A DNA stretch of 64,000 nt. It comes from Anaerolineaceae bacterium. Lineage in GTDB: Bacteria > Chloroflexota > Anaerolineae > Aggregatilineales > Phototrophicaceae. A program made the position numbers and the translations under genes. Below are positions 8,809 through 16,755 of the stretch, piece after piece. The stretch spans positions 930,001 to 994,000 of the forward strand of contig JACKCF010000001.1 in NCBI GenBank assembly GCA_020634165.1, given 5' to 3'. Each line of letters opens with the position of its first letter. The stretch's first letter is position 1. The notes below the pieces were generated by a model. It ran no database searches, was not told the DNA's origin, and saw only the letters and a program-made list of their open reading frames with translations.

Positions 8809-10122
8809 TTAGGGAATAGTCGCGATGATGCGGTCAGCAAAGCGTGTGACAGCTTCGCCATTGCCCAGGTCCGGGTAAATCATGACTGTGTTGCCCATAT
8901 ACAATCCATCAATGGGCGTCACGATGTCTGGAATATCATCCAGCGTGTTAATCGGACGAATCGGTTCCACATAACGCGCCCGCTGCACGATGAAATCCTT
9001 GATCCAGCTATCCTGCACATCGGGGAACATCTGCTTGAAGGTACGCATCCATTCTGTGCGGACCTGCTCGTCAGGCCACTGCATCATCTCGTTATCGGGT
9101 GCAACGTACTTCGGCAGATAAACAAGGTGGTTGTTTTTCACATGCGCCGGATCAACCAGATTGGTGGTTTCCACAACGGCTGTAAATGGAATACTGGCGT
9201 CGGTGATATTGATGACATAGTAGGGTGTCAGCTTGCGATCCATAATCACCAGCGGACACAGGACGCCCAGATATTCCTGTTTAGCCAGCTTGGTCTTGAA
9301 GTCGGCAAATCCATCTGGCAGGAGCGCCGCTAGCCCCGGCGAATGCAGTGTGCTGATGACCATATCCTGCGGATCAACGCTGCCGTCAGCCAGCCGCACA
9401 CCAGATACCTTGCTGTTTTCAATCTCAAGCTTGTCAATCGCGGTGTTCAGCTTAAAAACGACACCGCGCTCCAGGCAGTGCTTTTCCAGCGCTTCAATGA
9501 GCGTATAGTAGCCATCTTCCAGATAGCTCATCATCTCTTTGGAGGTAACACCCTGGCGCGTGCCCATCATACGCTTGAGCCGTGACCAGATATAGGTCGC
9601 TGGAACATCACCCGACAGCGTATCGAACTTGGCGCGCAGCAGCGGCTGCCATACCTTGTCATAGACCTTGCGCCCACTGACCTTCATCAGCCAATCCTGC
9701 ACTGGAATGCGGTCGATGGTGCGCCAATCGCTCTCGAACTGAGCATAGACAATTTGCAGGCCCAGCCGAAAGCGTTGGATCAGGCTGAGAGGTGGGAAGC
9801 TCATCAGGTCAACAGGGGTGTTGAACGGGTAAATCTTGCCCTTGTCGTAAAAGCCCTGTTTGGTAGCCGTAAAATGCACTTTTTCGCCCACGCCACTCTC
9901 CTGAATCAGCCCGTGCATGGACATATCGCTGCTGAGGATGGTGTGGTAAAAGCGGTCGATGCGCTGGCCATCGTACATAAAGTAACTGGCCAGCCCACCA
10001 AGCTGGCTCCCGCGCTCATAAAGGGTGACATCATAGCCCCGCTGCGATAGCCGATAGGCCAGCGTCACGCCCATGATTCCGCCGCCAATAATACCAACGC
10101 GCTGTTTGTTTTCTGATTGCAC
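8809..10122 (-). CDS. FAD/NAD(P)-dependent oxidoreductase of the amine-oxidase/protoporphyrinogen-oxidase-like family
   Basis: This protein of about 437 residues opens with the dinucleotide-binding fold 'VGIIGGGIMGVTLAYRL' (GxGxxG), the acidic strand end 'DVTLYERG' and 'LGGLASYF', and ends with the second FAD-binding block 'GLYMGNTVMIYPD...NGEAVTRFADRI'. Similar flavoenzymes act as desaturases, mutases or oxidases, including UDP-galactopyranose mutase-like proteins; position between glycan genes suggests a sugar or lipid-carrier role, but the substrate is open. I chose GTG at 10122 because it follows AAAGGA. The longer reading from ATG 10170 has no ribosome site, and that ATG overlaps a TATAAT hexamer on the minus strand (10169-10174) that looks like this gene's -10 box. 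Confidence 0.85.
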   Translation of the reverse strand: MQSENKQRVGIIGGGIMGVTLAYRLSQRGYDVTLYERGSQLGGLASYFMYDGQRIDRFYHTILSSDMSMHGLIQESGVGEKVHFTATKQGFYDKGKIYPFNTPVDLMSFPPLSLIQRFRLGLQIVYAQFESDWRTIDRIPVQDWLMKVSGRKVYDKVWQPLLRAKFDTLSGDVPATYIWSRLKRMMGTRQGVTSKEMMSYLEDGYYTLIEALEKHCLERGVVFKLNTAIDKLEIENSKVSGVRLADGSVDPQDMVISTLHSPGLAALLPDGFADFKTKLAKQEYLGVLCPLVIMDRKLTPYYVINITDASIPFTAVVETTNLVDPAHVKNNHLVYLPKYVAPDNEMMQWPDEQVRTEWMRTFKQMFPDVQDSWIKDFIVQRARYVEPIRPINTLDDIPDIVTPIDGLYMGNTVMIYPDLGNGEAVTRFADRIIATIP

Positions 10123-10168
10123 GCGGGCAATCCTTTCGTTAGGTCTATTCAAGGTCGGAGCATTAAAC

Positions 10169-10199
10169 ATTATAGAATATTACAGAGAGAAATTGCGAA
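10169..10199 (-). promoter_or_regulatory. Promoter candidate for the FAD oxidoreductase
   Basis: On the minus strand a TATAAT hexamer (complement of 10169-10174) is preceded at 19 nt by TTCGCA (complement of 10194-10199). The -10 is perfect; the -35 is weak and the spacing long. Its position over the first in-frame ATG supports translation from GTG 10122. Confidence 0.45.
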
Positions 10200-10217
10200 C
10201 GAATCTTCGCCAGATTC

Positions 10218-10246
10218 TTCTCAAAAACATAACGCTATGTTACAAT
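10218..10246 (+). promoter_or_regulatory. Promoter candidate for the GT2-to-flippase operon
   Basis: TTCTCA (10218-10223), a 17-nt spacer and TACAAT (10241-10246), with TG at 10238-10239 giving an extended -10. Transcription would begin near 10253, leaving a leader of about 120 nt before the GT2 start codon. It is back-to-back with the leftward promoter at 10169-10199. Confidence 0.55.
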
Positions 10247-10371
10247 GCGCATGGGGAAGGCATCCTGTCGATCTGACAAAATGATATAGCCCAAGCTGAT
10301 AGCCTGTTTGCTTTACTGTTGTTATTATCAGCGGGTTCGTCAATCGACGATCGCCACACAAGGGGAAAACC

Positions 10372-11136
10372 ATGTCCAAAACATCACTGTCGATTGTCGT
10401 GCCGGCTTACAATGAGTCGGCGGGGGTCGCGCATACCGTACCTGCCTTGCAGACCACGCTCGATCAACTCGAACAGACCTATGCTGTTGATCTGATTTTT
10501 GTCAATGATGGCAGCAAAGACGACACCGAGGCGCTGCTGCAAGCCGCCACTGCCGATGATCCGCGCATGCAGATCGTAACCCATCCCCAGAATAAAGGGC
10601 TGGGCGCAGCCATTAAAACGGGCTTTGCCCATAGCTCCGGCGATATCGTCGTCACGACCGATTTTGATGGCACCTATCGTTTTGAAACCATCGCTGAAAT
10701 TGTCGGTTGCCTGGTAGGCACAGGTGCGGACATAGTCACAGCCTCACCCTATCATCCCAAGGGCGAGGTGAAAAACGTGCCGCAGTATCGGCTGTTGTTC
10801 AGCTTTGGTGCCTCAATGCTCTACCGCCTGCTGGTCAGGTTCAACATCCACACCTGGACGGCTCTGTTCCGCGCATATCGCCGCAATGTCATCGAAAATG
10901 TCACTTTCGAGAGTGACGACTTCCTGGCCGGGACCGAACTGCTGGTGCGTGCCGTCCAGCAGGGCTACCGCGTCGAGGAATTCCCGACGGTCCTGCATTC
11001 GCGCGTCTTTGGCCAATCCAGCCTGAAGATCGCCAAGGTGACGATGGCGCACCTCAAATTTCAATCGCAGTTGCTCTGGGAGCGCCTGACCTTTTCCGTA
11101 CCCAAAGCCGCAAAAAAGTCCACTCTACCATCGTGA
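10372..11136 (+). CDS. GT2-family glycosyltransferase (dolichol-phosphate-mannose/undecaprenyl-phosphate sugar transferase-like)
   Basis: This 254-residue GT-A protein has 'LSIVVPAYNESAGV', 'VDLIFVNDGSKDDTEALL', 'NKGLGAAIKTGF' and 'IVVTTDFDGTY' (DxD-type metal site), the signature series of polyprenyl-phosphate sugar transferases such as DPM1-like enzymes. 'FRAYRRNVIENV' corresponds to the family's R-x-Y region near the acceptor site. There is no C-terminal membrane pair, so the protein is probably peripheral. Such enzymes load a sugar onto undecaprenyl phosphate or a related carrier, which would suit the GT39-like transferase encoded at 18.7-20.2 kb; that link is inference. It is the first gene of the rightward operon, after a strong AGGGGAA ribosome site. 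Confidence 0.88.
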   Translation: MSKTSLSIVVPAYNESAGVAHTVPALQTTLDQLEQTYAVDLIFVNDGSKDDTEALLQAATADDPRMQIVTHPQNKGLGAAIKTGFAHSSGDIVVTTDFDGTYRFETIAEIVGCLVGTGADIVTASPYHPKGEVKNVPQYRLLFSFGASMLYRLLVRFNIHTWTALFRAYRRNVIENVTFESDDFLAGTELLVRAVQQGYRVEEFPTVLHSRVFGQSSLKIAKVTMAHLKFQSQLLWERLTFSVPKAAKKSTLPS

Positions 11137-11151
11137 GGCAGATCAAACTTT

Positions 11152-11718
11152 ATGGCCACATTCATCCATCCGTCCGCAGATGTCGATGACGACGTCATTA
11201 TTGGCGAAGATACCAAAATCTGGCATCTGAGCTACATTCGCAAGCATGCCAGCCTGGGCGACGAGTGCATCCTGGGGCGCGGCGTTTTCGTTGACGAAGG
11301 CGTCCAGATTGGCAGCCGCGTCAAAATCCAGAATTATGTCTCGGTCTATGCGGGCGTGACCATCGAGGATGGGGTGTTTGTGGGGCCGCATGTCTGCTTC
11401 ACCAATGATTACATGCCGCGTGCCGTCAACCCGGATATGACGTTGAAATCCGCCGATGATTGGGTGATTACGCCGACGCTTGTGAAAGCCGGCGCCGCCA
11501 TTGGTGCCAACAGCACCATCGTCTGTGGCAAGACCATCGGCCAATGGGCGCTGGTGGGGTCTGGCTCCGTCGTGACGCGCGATGTCCCCGACCATGCGCT
11601 GGTGGTCGGCAATCCGGCTCATCAGATTGGCTGGGTGTGTTCTTGTGGCAAGCGCGTCAACAGCCGTGAAGAAGTTGATGAGTGTATGGTAAATAATCAT
11701 GCTCAAACAAGCGAATAA
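11152..11718 (+). CDS. wbpD: Left-handed beta-helix N-acetyltransferase, WbpD-like
   Basis: This 188-residue protein consists of hexapeptide repeats forming a left-handed beta helix, e.g. 'DDDVIIGEDTKIWHLSYI', 'GRGVFVDEGVQIG' and 'VTIEDGVFVGPHVCFTND', then 'VKAGAAIGANSTIVCG' and 'VGSGSVVTRDVPDHALVVGNPA'. This order and the C-terminal Cys pair in 'GWVCSCGKRV' are typical of UDP-2-acetamido-3-amino-glucuronate N-acetyltransferases (WbpD/WlbB), acetyl-CoA-dependent cytoplasmic trimers. It starts 15 bp after the GT2 gene and is directly followed by an aminotransferase of the WbpE type, which strengthens the assignment. A related 3- or 4-amino-sugar acetyltransferase is the alternative. Confidence 0.82.
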   Translation: MATFIHPSADVDDDVIIGEDTKIWHLSYIRKHASLGDECILGRGVFVDEGVQIGSRVKIQNYVSVYAGVTIEDGVFVGPHVCFTNDYMPRAVNPDMTLKSADDWVITPTLVKAGAAIGANSTIVCGKTIGQWALVGSGSVVTRDVPDHALVVGNPAHQIGWVCSCGKRVNSREEVDECMVNNHAQTSE

Positions 11719-11722
11719 CGTT

Positions 11723-12805
11723 ATGGAAATTGGTATCTCCAAGCCCTTTATCGGTGAAGAGGAAAAGCAGGCTGTTTTAGCCGTTCTGGAAAGCGGTCAG
11801 GTCACACAGGGACTGCGTGTTGCACAGTTTGAGCGACAGTTTGCCGAGTATCACGGTGCGGAATTTGGCGTCGCGACGAATAACGGTACCAGCGCCCTTA
11901 TGGTCATGATGATGGCGCACGGCATCGGCCCTGGGGACGAGGTCATTGTGCCCGCCTTTACCTTCTTTGCGACGGCATCCTCAGTGCTGGCCGTTGGGGC
12001 AACACCCATCTTTGCCGATATCGACCCCGTAAGTTATTGCATGTCGCCCACAGCGGCAGAAGCAGCCATCACCAACCGCACCCGCGCGATCATGCCCGTG
12101 CATCTCTTTGGTCATCCAGCGGATATGCCCGCTTTCAAGGCAATTTGCGACAGATATGGCTTGCTGCTGCTGGAAGATGCCGCCCAGGCGCATGGCGCTG
12201 CTATCGGTAACGCCCATGTGGGCAGTTGGGGATCAGCAGCCTTTAGCTTTTACGCCACCAAGAACATCATGACGGCTGAAGGCGGCATGATCCTGACCAA
12301 TGATGGCGAAGCGGCTGAACGTATGCGCATGTTCCGCAACCAGGGCATGAGTACCCAGTACTTCCATGAAGTCGCGGGCCACAATTACCGCATGACCGAC
12401 ATCAACGCCGCGCTTGGTATTGTCCAGATGTCCCGTCTGCATGAGTGGACGCAGCAGCGTATCCAGAACGCCGCTGAATTCAATCTGCGAATTCACAGCC
12501 TGCAAACCCCTGCGACATCGGATGGCTATACACATGTGTTCCATCAGTACACCGTTCGCGTTCCCGATGGTCTTTCCCGTGATGATGTCCTGAAGCAGCT
12601 TCAGGATCAGGCCATTGGTGCGCGCGTTTACTACCCGCTGCCGATTCATCAGCAGCCCGTTTTCCAGCGCATGCCAGAATACGCTGACGTCCATCTGCCG
12701 GAAACAGAACGCGCCGCACAGCAGGTCCTCAGTCTGCCCGTACACCCACATTTGACGCAGGCAGAGCGCGACCACATCGTTGATGTGGTCAATGCGCTGG
12801 CCTAG
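11723..12805 (+). CDS. wbpE: DegT/DnrJ/EryC1/StrS sugar aminotransferase, WbpE-like
   Basis: This PLP enzyme of about 360 residues starts with the family lead 'MEIGISKPFIGEEEKQAV'. It then has 'TNNGTSALMV' (cofactor phosphate), 'DEVIVPAFTFFATASSV', 'LLEDAAQAHGA' (Asp contacting the pyridine N) and 'FSFYATKNIMTAEGG', in which Lys is the PLP Schiff base. It would transfer an amino group to a 3-keto (or 4-keto) nucleotide sugar in the cytoplasm. It sits between the WbpD-like and WbpI-like genes, the same trio used for UDP-2,3-diacetamido-uronic acids. The ATG at 11723 gives the usual family N-terminus. An ATG at 11699 would add eight residues and overlap the previous gene by 20 bp. Neither has a strong ribosome site. 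Confidence 0.88.
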   Translation: MEIGISKPFIGEEEKQAVLAVLESGQVTQGLRVAQFERQFAEYHGAEFGVATNNGTSALMVMMMAHGIGPGDEVIVPAFTFFATASSVLAVGATPIFADIDPVSYCMSPTAAEAAITNRTRAIMPVHLFGHPADMPAFKAICDRYGLLLLEDAAQAHGAAIGNAHVGSWGSAAFSFYATKNIMTAEGGMILTNDGEAAERMRMFRNQGMSTQYFHEVAGHNYRMTDINAALGIVQMSRLHEWTQQRIQNAAEFNLRIHSLQTPATSDGYTHVFHQYTVRVPDGLSRDDVLKQLQDQAIGARVYYPLPIHQQPVFQRMPEYADVHLPETERAAQQVLSLPVHPHLTQAERDHIVDVVNALA

Positions 12806-12835
12806 GCGCCGCAGCAACCGGAGGCAATCAACCGC

Positions 12836-13912
12836 GTGAAGTGTGTAACAGTGGTGGGCACGCGCCCGGAATTTGTGCAGATCGCGACCATCTCGCGATT
12901 GTTGCGGCAGCATCACAGCGACGTATTGGTCAATACAGGCCAGCACTACGACGATAATATGTCTCAGATTTTTTTCAGTGAACTGGGCTTGCCACTGCCG
13001 GATTATGACCTCGGCGTTGGCAGCAGCAGCCATGCCCAGCAAACAGGCGAAATCATGATGCGGCTGGAACCCATTTTGCAGCAGGAACAGCCTGATTGGG
13101 TGATCGTCTTTGGCGATACCAATTCGACAGTGGCGGCGGCGATGGTCGCGGCCAAGCTGCATCTGCCGCTGGCCCACATCGAAGCCGGACTGCGCAGCTT
13201 CGACCGCGATATGCCGGAAGAGGTCAACCGCGTCGTGACCGACCACATCAGCCAGCTATTATTCGCACCGACCGACAGCGCCGTGACCAATCTGGCCAAC
13301 GAAGGTATCACCGAGGGGGTGCATCAGGTCGGCGATGTCCGCGTCGATATTTTGCAGGAAATGGCTGCCCGTTCCGATGAGCGGCAGTCTGGTCTGCGCC
13401 AGCGCATTGGCCTCGCCGAAGGCGTACCCTTTGCCCTGACGACCATCCATCGTCCGGCCAATACCGACGATCCAGCGCGATTGGGTGCCATTGTCGCTGT
13501 CCTCAACGCACTTGATCTGCCCGTTGTCCTGCCCATCCATCCCCGCCTGCGCAAACTGATGGATACGCATGGCCTGAAATTCAGCGAAAATGTCCGCGTG
13601 ATTGATCCGGTTGGTTTCCTCGATATGGTGGCACTGCTCCAGGCTTGCGAAATCGTCATCACTGATAGTGGCGGCCTGCAAAAAGAAGCCTATCTGCTGC
13701 ATCGGCCCACTGTGACCGTGCGCGATTCCACCGAGTGGATCGAGACTGTGCATGCCGGATGGAACCGCCTCTGTGAGCCGGAACACGATGCCTTTATGGC
13801 CGCTGTTGCCGAAGCGCGCGGTTCCCGGCCAGCGACGCATCCCGACTATTACGGCGCTCCTGGCGTCAACGAACGCATCATGACCATTCTGCATGAGAAC
13901 ATGAGGGGCTGA
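12836..13912 (+). CDS. wecB: Non-hydrolysing UDP-N-acetylglucosamine-type 2-epimerase (WecB/WbpI family)
   Basis: This is a 358-residue GT-B-fold epimerase. Key blocks are 'VVGTRPEFVQIATISRLL', 'NTGQHYDDNMSQIFFSELG', 'VFGDTNSTVAAAMVA', 'IAHIEAGLRSFDRDMPEEVNR' (catalytic Asp/Glu region), 'TIHRPANTDD' and 'ITDSGGLQKEA' (UDP binding). The 'TGQHxDxNMSxIFFxELG' and 'RSFxxxMPEE' forms resemble WbpI-type epimerases acting on UDP-GlcNAc(3NAc)A more than enterobacterial WecB. The product would be a manno-configured sugar. The start is GTG, 11 nt after GGAGG. It lies 30 bp after the aminotransferase, in one operon. The exact substrate (UDP-GlcNAc or its 3-acetamido-uronate) needs assay. Confidence 0.9.
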   Translation: MKCVTVVGTRPEFVQIATISRLLRQHHSDVLVNTGQHYDDNMSQIFFSELGLPLPDYDLGVGSSSHAQQTGEIMMRLEPILQQEQPDWVIVFGDTNSTVAAAMVAAKLHLPLAHIEAGLRSFDRDMPEEVNRVVTDHISQLLFAPTDSAVTNLANEGITEGVHQVGDVRVDILQEMAARSDERQSGLRQRIGLAEGVPFALTTIHRPANTDDPARLGAIVAVLNALDLPVVLPIHPRLRKLMDTHGLKFSENVRVIDPVGFLDMVALLQACEIVITDSGGLQKEAYLLHRPTVTVRDSTEWIETVHAGWNRLCEPEHDAFMAAVAEARGSRPATHPDYYGAPGVNERIMTILHENMRG

Positions 13913-13914
13913 AT

Positions 13915-14898
13915 ATGCCACAAAAACCACTCGCCAGTCTGTCGCTCGACTTAGACAATAAGTGGTCGTACATCAAGACGCATGGCGACCCAGGCTGGGA
14001 GAATTTTCCGTCGTACCTGGATGTGGTCGTGCCGCGCGTCCTGGAAATCCTGCACAAGCGCGATCTGACGATTACCTTCTTCATCGTCGGGCAGGATGCG
14101 GCCATCGAAGCCAATCAGCCTATGCTGAAAAGCATCGCTGATGCAGGTCACGAAATTGGCAATCATTCATTTCATCATGAACCCTGGCTGCACCTCTATA
14201 GCGAAGAAGACATCGCTAAAGAACTGGCAACTGCTGAAGAAGCCATCATCGCTGCAACCGGCGTCAAACCTGTTGGCTTCCGCGGTCCGGGCTTCAGCGT
14301 ATCGGAAGGTGTCCTCAAAGTGCTGGTGGATCGTGGCTATCGCTATGACTGCTCGACCTTCCCAACCTACCTGGGACCGCTGGCACGGGCCTATTACTTC
14401 ATGACGGCCAAGCTCACGCCGGAAGAAAAAGAGAGCCGCAAGAAGCTTTTCGGCACCCTGGCCGATGGCCTGCGCCCGAACAAACCTTATCGTTGGAACG
14501 TGGGTGGCAGCACTTTGCTGGAAGTCCCTGTGACCACCATGCCCGTCATCAAAATCCCGATCCACGCCAGCTATATTCTGTATCTGGCGAAATTTTCGCC
14601 CTTCGTCGCCAAATTGTACTTGCGCATGGCGTTGCTGTTCTGCCGCGTCATGGGTGTCGAACCCTCATTTTTACTGCACCCGCTGGACTTCATGACGGAA
14701 CAGGATGCCCCGGAATTATCATTCTTCCCGGCCATGCGCGTGCCGCTTGACAAAAAATTGGCTCTGATGGACGACATTCTCACCATGCTGACCAGCCAGT
14801 TCGAGGTGTTGTCGATGTCGGGCTTCGTCCAGCGAGCGGAGTCGCGCTCTGGATTGCGTAGCCTGCAACCGAATTTTGGACCTCAACAGAGTGTCTAG
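13915..14898 (+). CDS. Polysaccharide deacetylase (NodB-homology, cytoplasmic)
   Basis: This 327-residue protein has a NodB fold: 'LASLSLDLDNKW' (first Asp block), 'ITFFIVGQDA', 'AGHEIGNHSFHH' (zinc-binding His-x3-His), 'PVGFRGPGFSVSEGV' and 'YRYDCSTFP'. It would be a metal-dependent hydrolase removing N- or O-acetyl groups from a sugar. No signal peptide is present, so it probably acts on a cytosolic nucleotide- or lipid-linked intermediate. It begins 2 bp after the epimerase stop behind GAGGGG, implying translational coupling, and the two probably act on the same sugar. A deacetylase in an operon that also encodes an N-acetyltransferase suggests that one N-acetyl group is swapped or removed, which is inference. 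Confidence 0.86.
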   Translation: MPQKPLASLSLDLDNKWSYIKTHGDPGWENFPSYLDVVVPRVLEILHKRDLTITFFIVGQDAAIEANQPMLKSIADAGHEIGNHSFHHEPWLHLYSEEDIAKELATAEEAIIAATGVKPVGFRGPGFSVSEGVLKVLVDRGYRYDCSTFPTYLGPLARAYYFMTAKLTPEEKESRKKLFGTLADGLRPNKPYRWNVGGSTLLEVPVTTMPVIKIPIHASYILYLAKFSPFVAKLYLRMALLFCRVMGVEPSFLLHPLDFMTEQDAPELSFFPAMRVPLDKKLALMDDILTMLTSQFEVLSMSGFVQRAESRSGLRSLQPNFGPQQSV

Positions 14899-15757
14899 CT
14901 CCGTGACAGCAACTTGCCCATTTTGCGATAGTCCGGCAGCGGTCGCTTTCGTCAAAGAAGGCTGCGACATCTGTGACTGTAGCGCCTGCGGCCATCGCTT
15001 CGCTGCTCTGGAGTTGTCCCCACGACATGTCGATACGGTCTATGGCGATGATTACTTTACGGCAGGTGGCGCGGGCTACGAGGATTATCTGGCGGAAGGC
15101 GATCTGTTGCGGGCGCATGGCAAACGCTATGCCGACCTGCTGACGAAGTACACTCCGCCGGGCACGATGCTCGATGTAGGCGCGGCGGCAGGCTTCATCA
15201 TGCGTGGCTTTGCCGATGGTGGCTGGACGGTCAGCGGTGTCGAACCCAATGCGATGATGGCCCATCATGCTCAGTCCCAATTCGGCTTTGACGTAGCTGT
15301 TGGCTCATTGGAGCAGTACCAGAGCGACACACAGTTTGATCTGGTTTCCATGATCCAGGTAGTAGGGCACTTTTACGATATTCGTGCCGCTTTTGAAAAA
15401 GCATCCCGACTATTGTGTCCAGGCGGCTTCCTGCTGATCGAAAGTTGGGATCAGGGCAGTTGGCCTGCGCGGTTATTGGGCGAGGGCTGGCACGAATACA
15501 GTCCGCCGAGCGTGGTGCACTGGTTCACCCCGGAACGACTTGCTAACCATCTGGCGGCGTTTGGATTCCAGGAAGTGGCGAGGGGCAAGCCCAAAAAACG
15601 CCTTAATGGCGCCCATGCCAAATCGCTCGTCGGCCACAAAATCGCGGATATGCCGCTGTCAAGTGTGATGCAAGCGGGCCTCAAGCTGGTGCCGGATAAC
15701 CTGATTATTCCATATCCAGCCTTTGACCTATTCTGGGGGCTGTACCAACGCCAATGA
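14876..15757 (+). CDS. Class I SAM-dependent methyltransferase with N-terminal zinc-ribbon-like motif
   Basis: This protein has up to 293 residues. The N-terminus carries 'CPFC' and 'CDCSACGH', a Cys4 zinc-ribbon like those of sugar C/O-methyltransferases related to TylF and 3-demethylubiquinone families. The Rossmann core has 'MLDVGAAAGFIMRGF' (SAM motif I), 'GWTVSGVEPN' (acidic residue for the ribose) and 'DLVSMIQVVGHFYD', then 'LLCPGGFLLIESWD'. It likely methylates a sugar of the glycan. The start is uncertain: TTG 14876 overlaps the deacetylase by 23 bp, while GTG at 14891 or 14903 would shorten it by 5 or 9 residues without touching the Cys motif. Its stop overlaps the next start (ATGA). 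Confidence 0.85.
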   Translation: MDLNRVSSSVTATCPFCDSPAAVAFVKEGCDICDCSACGHRFAALELSPRHVDTVYGDDYFTAGGAGYEDYLAEGDLLRAHGKRYADLLTKYTPPGTMLDVGAAAGFIMRGFADGGWTVSGVEPNAMMAHHAQSQFGFDVAVGSLEQYQSDTQFDLVSMIQVVGHFYDIRAAFEKASRLLCPGGFLLIESWDQGSWPARLLGEGWHEYSPPSVVHWFTPERLANHLAAFGFQEVARGKPKKRLNGAHAKSLVGHKIADMPLSSVMQAGLKLVPDNLIIPYPAFDLFWGLYQRQ

Positions 15758-16755
15758 AAAAGCTGCGGTGGGGAGCCATTATTCGGGTAATCATCAGCGT
15801 CGGCCTGATGGTCTTTTTGCTGACGCAAATCCACCTGGAAGAATTGTTCCAGCACAATCTGGACCCTGGACTGTTTGCGATAGGCATCCTCATCTTTTGG
15901 GGATATATGCTCGCCTGGGCCTTGCGTTGGTGGCTGCTGCTGCGCGGCGCCGGGGAAAATGTGCCCTTCGGCACGCTGTTCAGGACGCATCTTTTGGGCG
16001 TGTTTTTATCGCTGCTGCTGCCGGACATGGTCGGCATGGATGTGGGCCGTATGCAGGAAATGTCCCGCGTGCGCGACAACAAGGTCGGTGTGGTATCGAC
16101 CGTGCTGCTGGATCGCCTGCTTGGCCTGGGTACCCTGATTATGACCGCGCTGGTGTCGCTGCTGGTATTAGGCTACCAGTATGTGGGCACGACGGTGCTT
16201 TACCTCATCATCGTGCTGGCAGTCGGGTTGATCGTCGGCTGGCTGGTGTTTTTCAACAAGGGCCTCATGAAGCGTTTCGGCTGGCTACTGAATTTGCCTT
16301 TCGTCAATCGCTTTGCATCAACGATCAAATCACTGTATGTGGCGCTGCATCAACTCCAGGCCAAGCGACGGGTGCTGGTATGGGCCGTCCTCATGTCGGA
16401 AGTCTCGACCCTGCTGGCAGTGACTGCCGTTCTGTTTCTGGCGCGCGCCCTCGGTGACCATACCGATACGGTCTTTTTCTATATCATGATGCCAATTGTC
16501 TGGGTGGTCGTTGCGCTGCCGATTTCCATCGGTGGCCTGGGTGTACGAGAAGCCGCTTATGTCACACTGTTCACCCAGGTTGGCATGGATAGCTCCCTGG
16601 CGCTGGCGCTCTCGCTGATGCACTATGGCATGCAGGTGATGGTCGGCGTGGTCGGTGGCTTGCTGTGGGTATATGCCTCACTGCAAGCGCTTCGGCATCC
16701 GCATACGGATACGTCCATGCCCCAGGATTTCGCCGCCGGCGAAAATCGCCCCTAA
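15754..16755 (+). CDS. Integral membrane protein of the YbhN/AglD (lysylphosphatidylglycerol synthase TM) family
   Basis: This 333-residue protein has about eight membrane helices. Family marks are the N-terminal 'WGAIIRVIISVGLMVFLL', 'WALRWWLLLRGAGENVPF', 'FRTHLLGVFLSLLLPDMVGMDVGR', the conserved cytosolic 'LLDRLLGLGTLIM' and 'VALPISIGGLGVREAAYVTLF'. This family includes the flippase-like half of MprF and archaeal AglD, and is frequently linked to glycan or lipid-carrier transfer across the inner membrane. As the last gene of the rightward operon, and 4 bp overlapped with the methyltransferase, it may move the lipid-linked product. A flippase role is inference; no transport has been shown for most members. 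Confidence 0.85.
   Translation: MKKLRWGAIIRVIISVGLMVFLLTQIHLEELFQHNLDPGLFAIGILIFWGYMLAWALRWWLLLRGAGENVPFGTLFRTHLLGVFLSLLLPDMVGMDVGRMQEMSRVRDNKVGVVSTVLLDRLLGLGTLIMTALVSLLVLGYQYVGTTVLYLIIVLAVGLIVGWLVFFNKGLMKRFGWLLNLPFVNRFASTIKSLYVALHQLQAKRRVLVWAVLMSEVSTLLAVTAVLFLARALGDHTDTVFFYIMMPIVWVVVALPISIGGLGVREAAYVTLFTQVGMDSSLALALSLMHYGMQVMVGVVGGLLWVYASLQALRHPHTDTSMPQDFAAGENRP

Noticed and set aside
12233..13246. 337-codon minus-strand frame opposite the aminotransferase and epimerase genes
   Set aside because: Spans two real genes on the other strand, has no domain and shows the His/Arg-rich composition of antisense translation.
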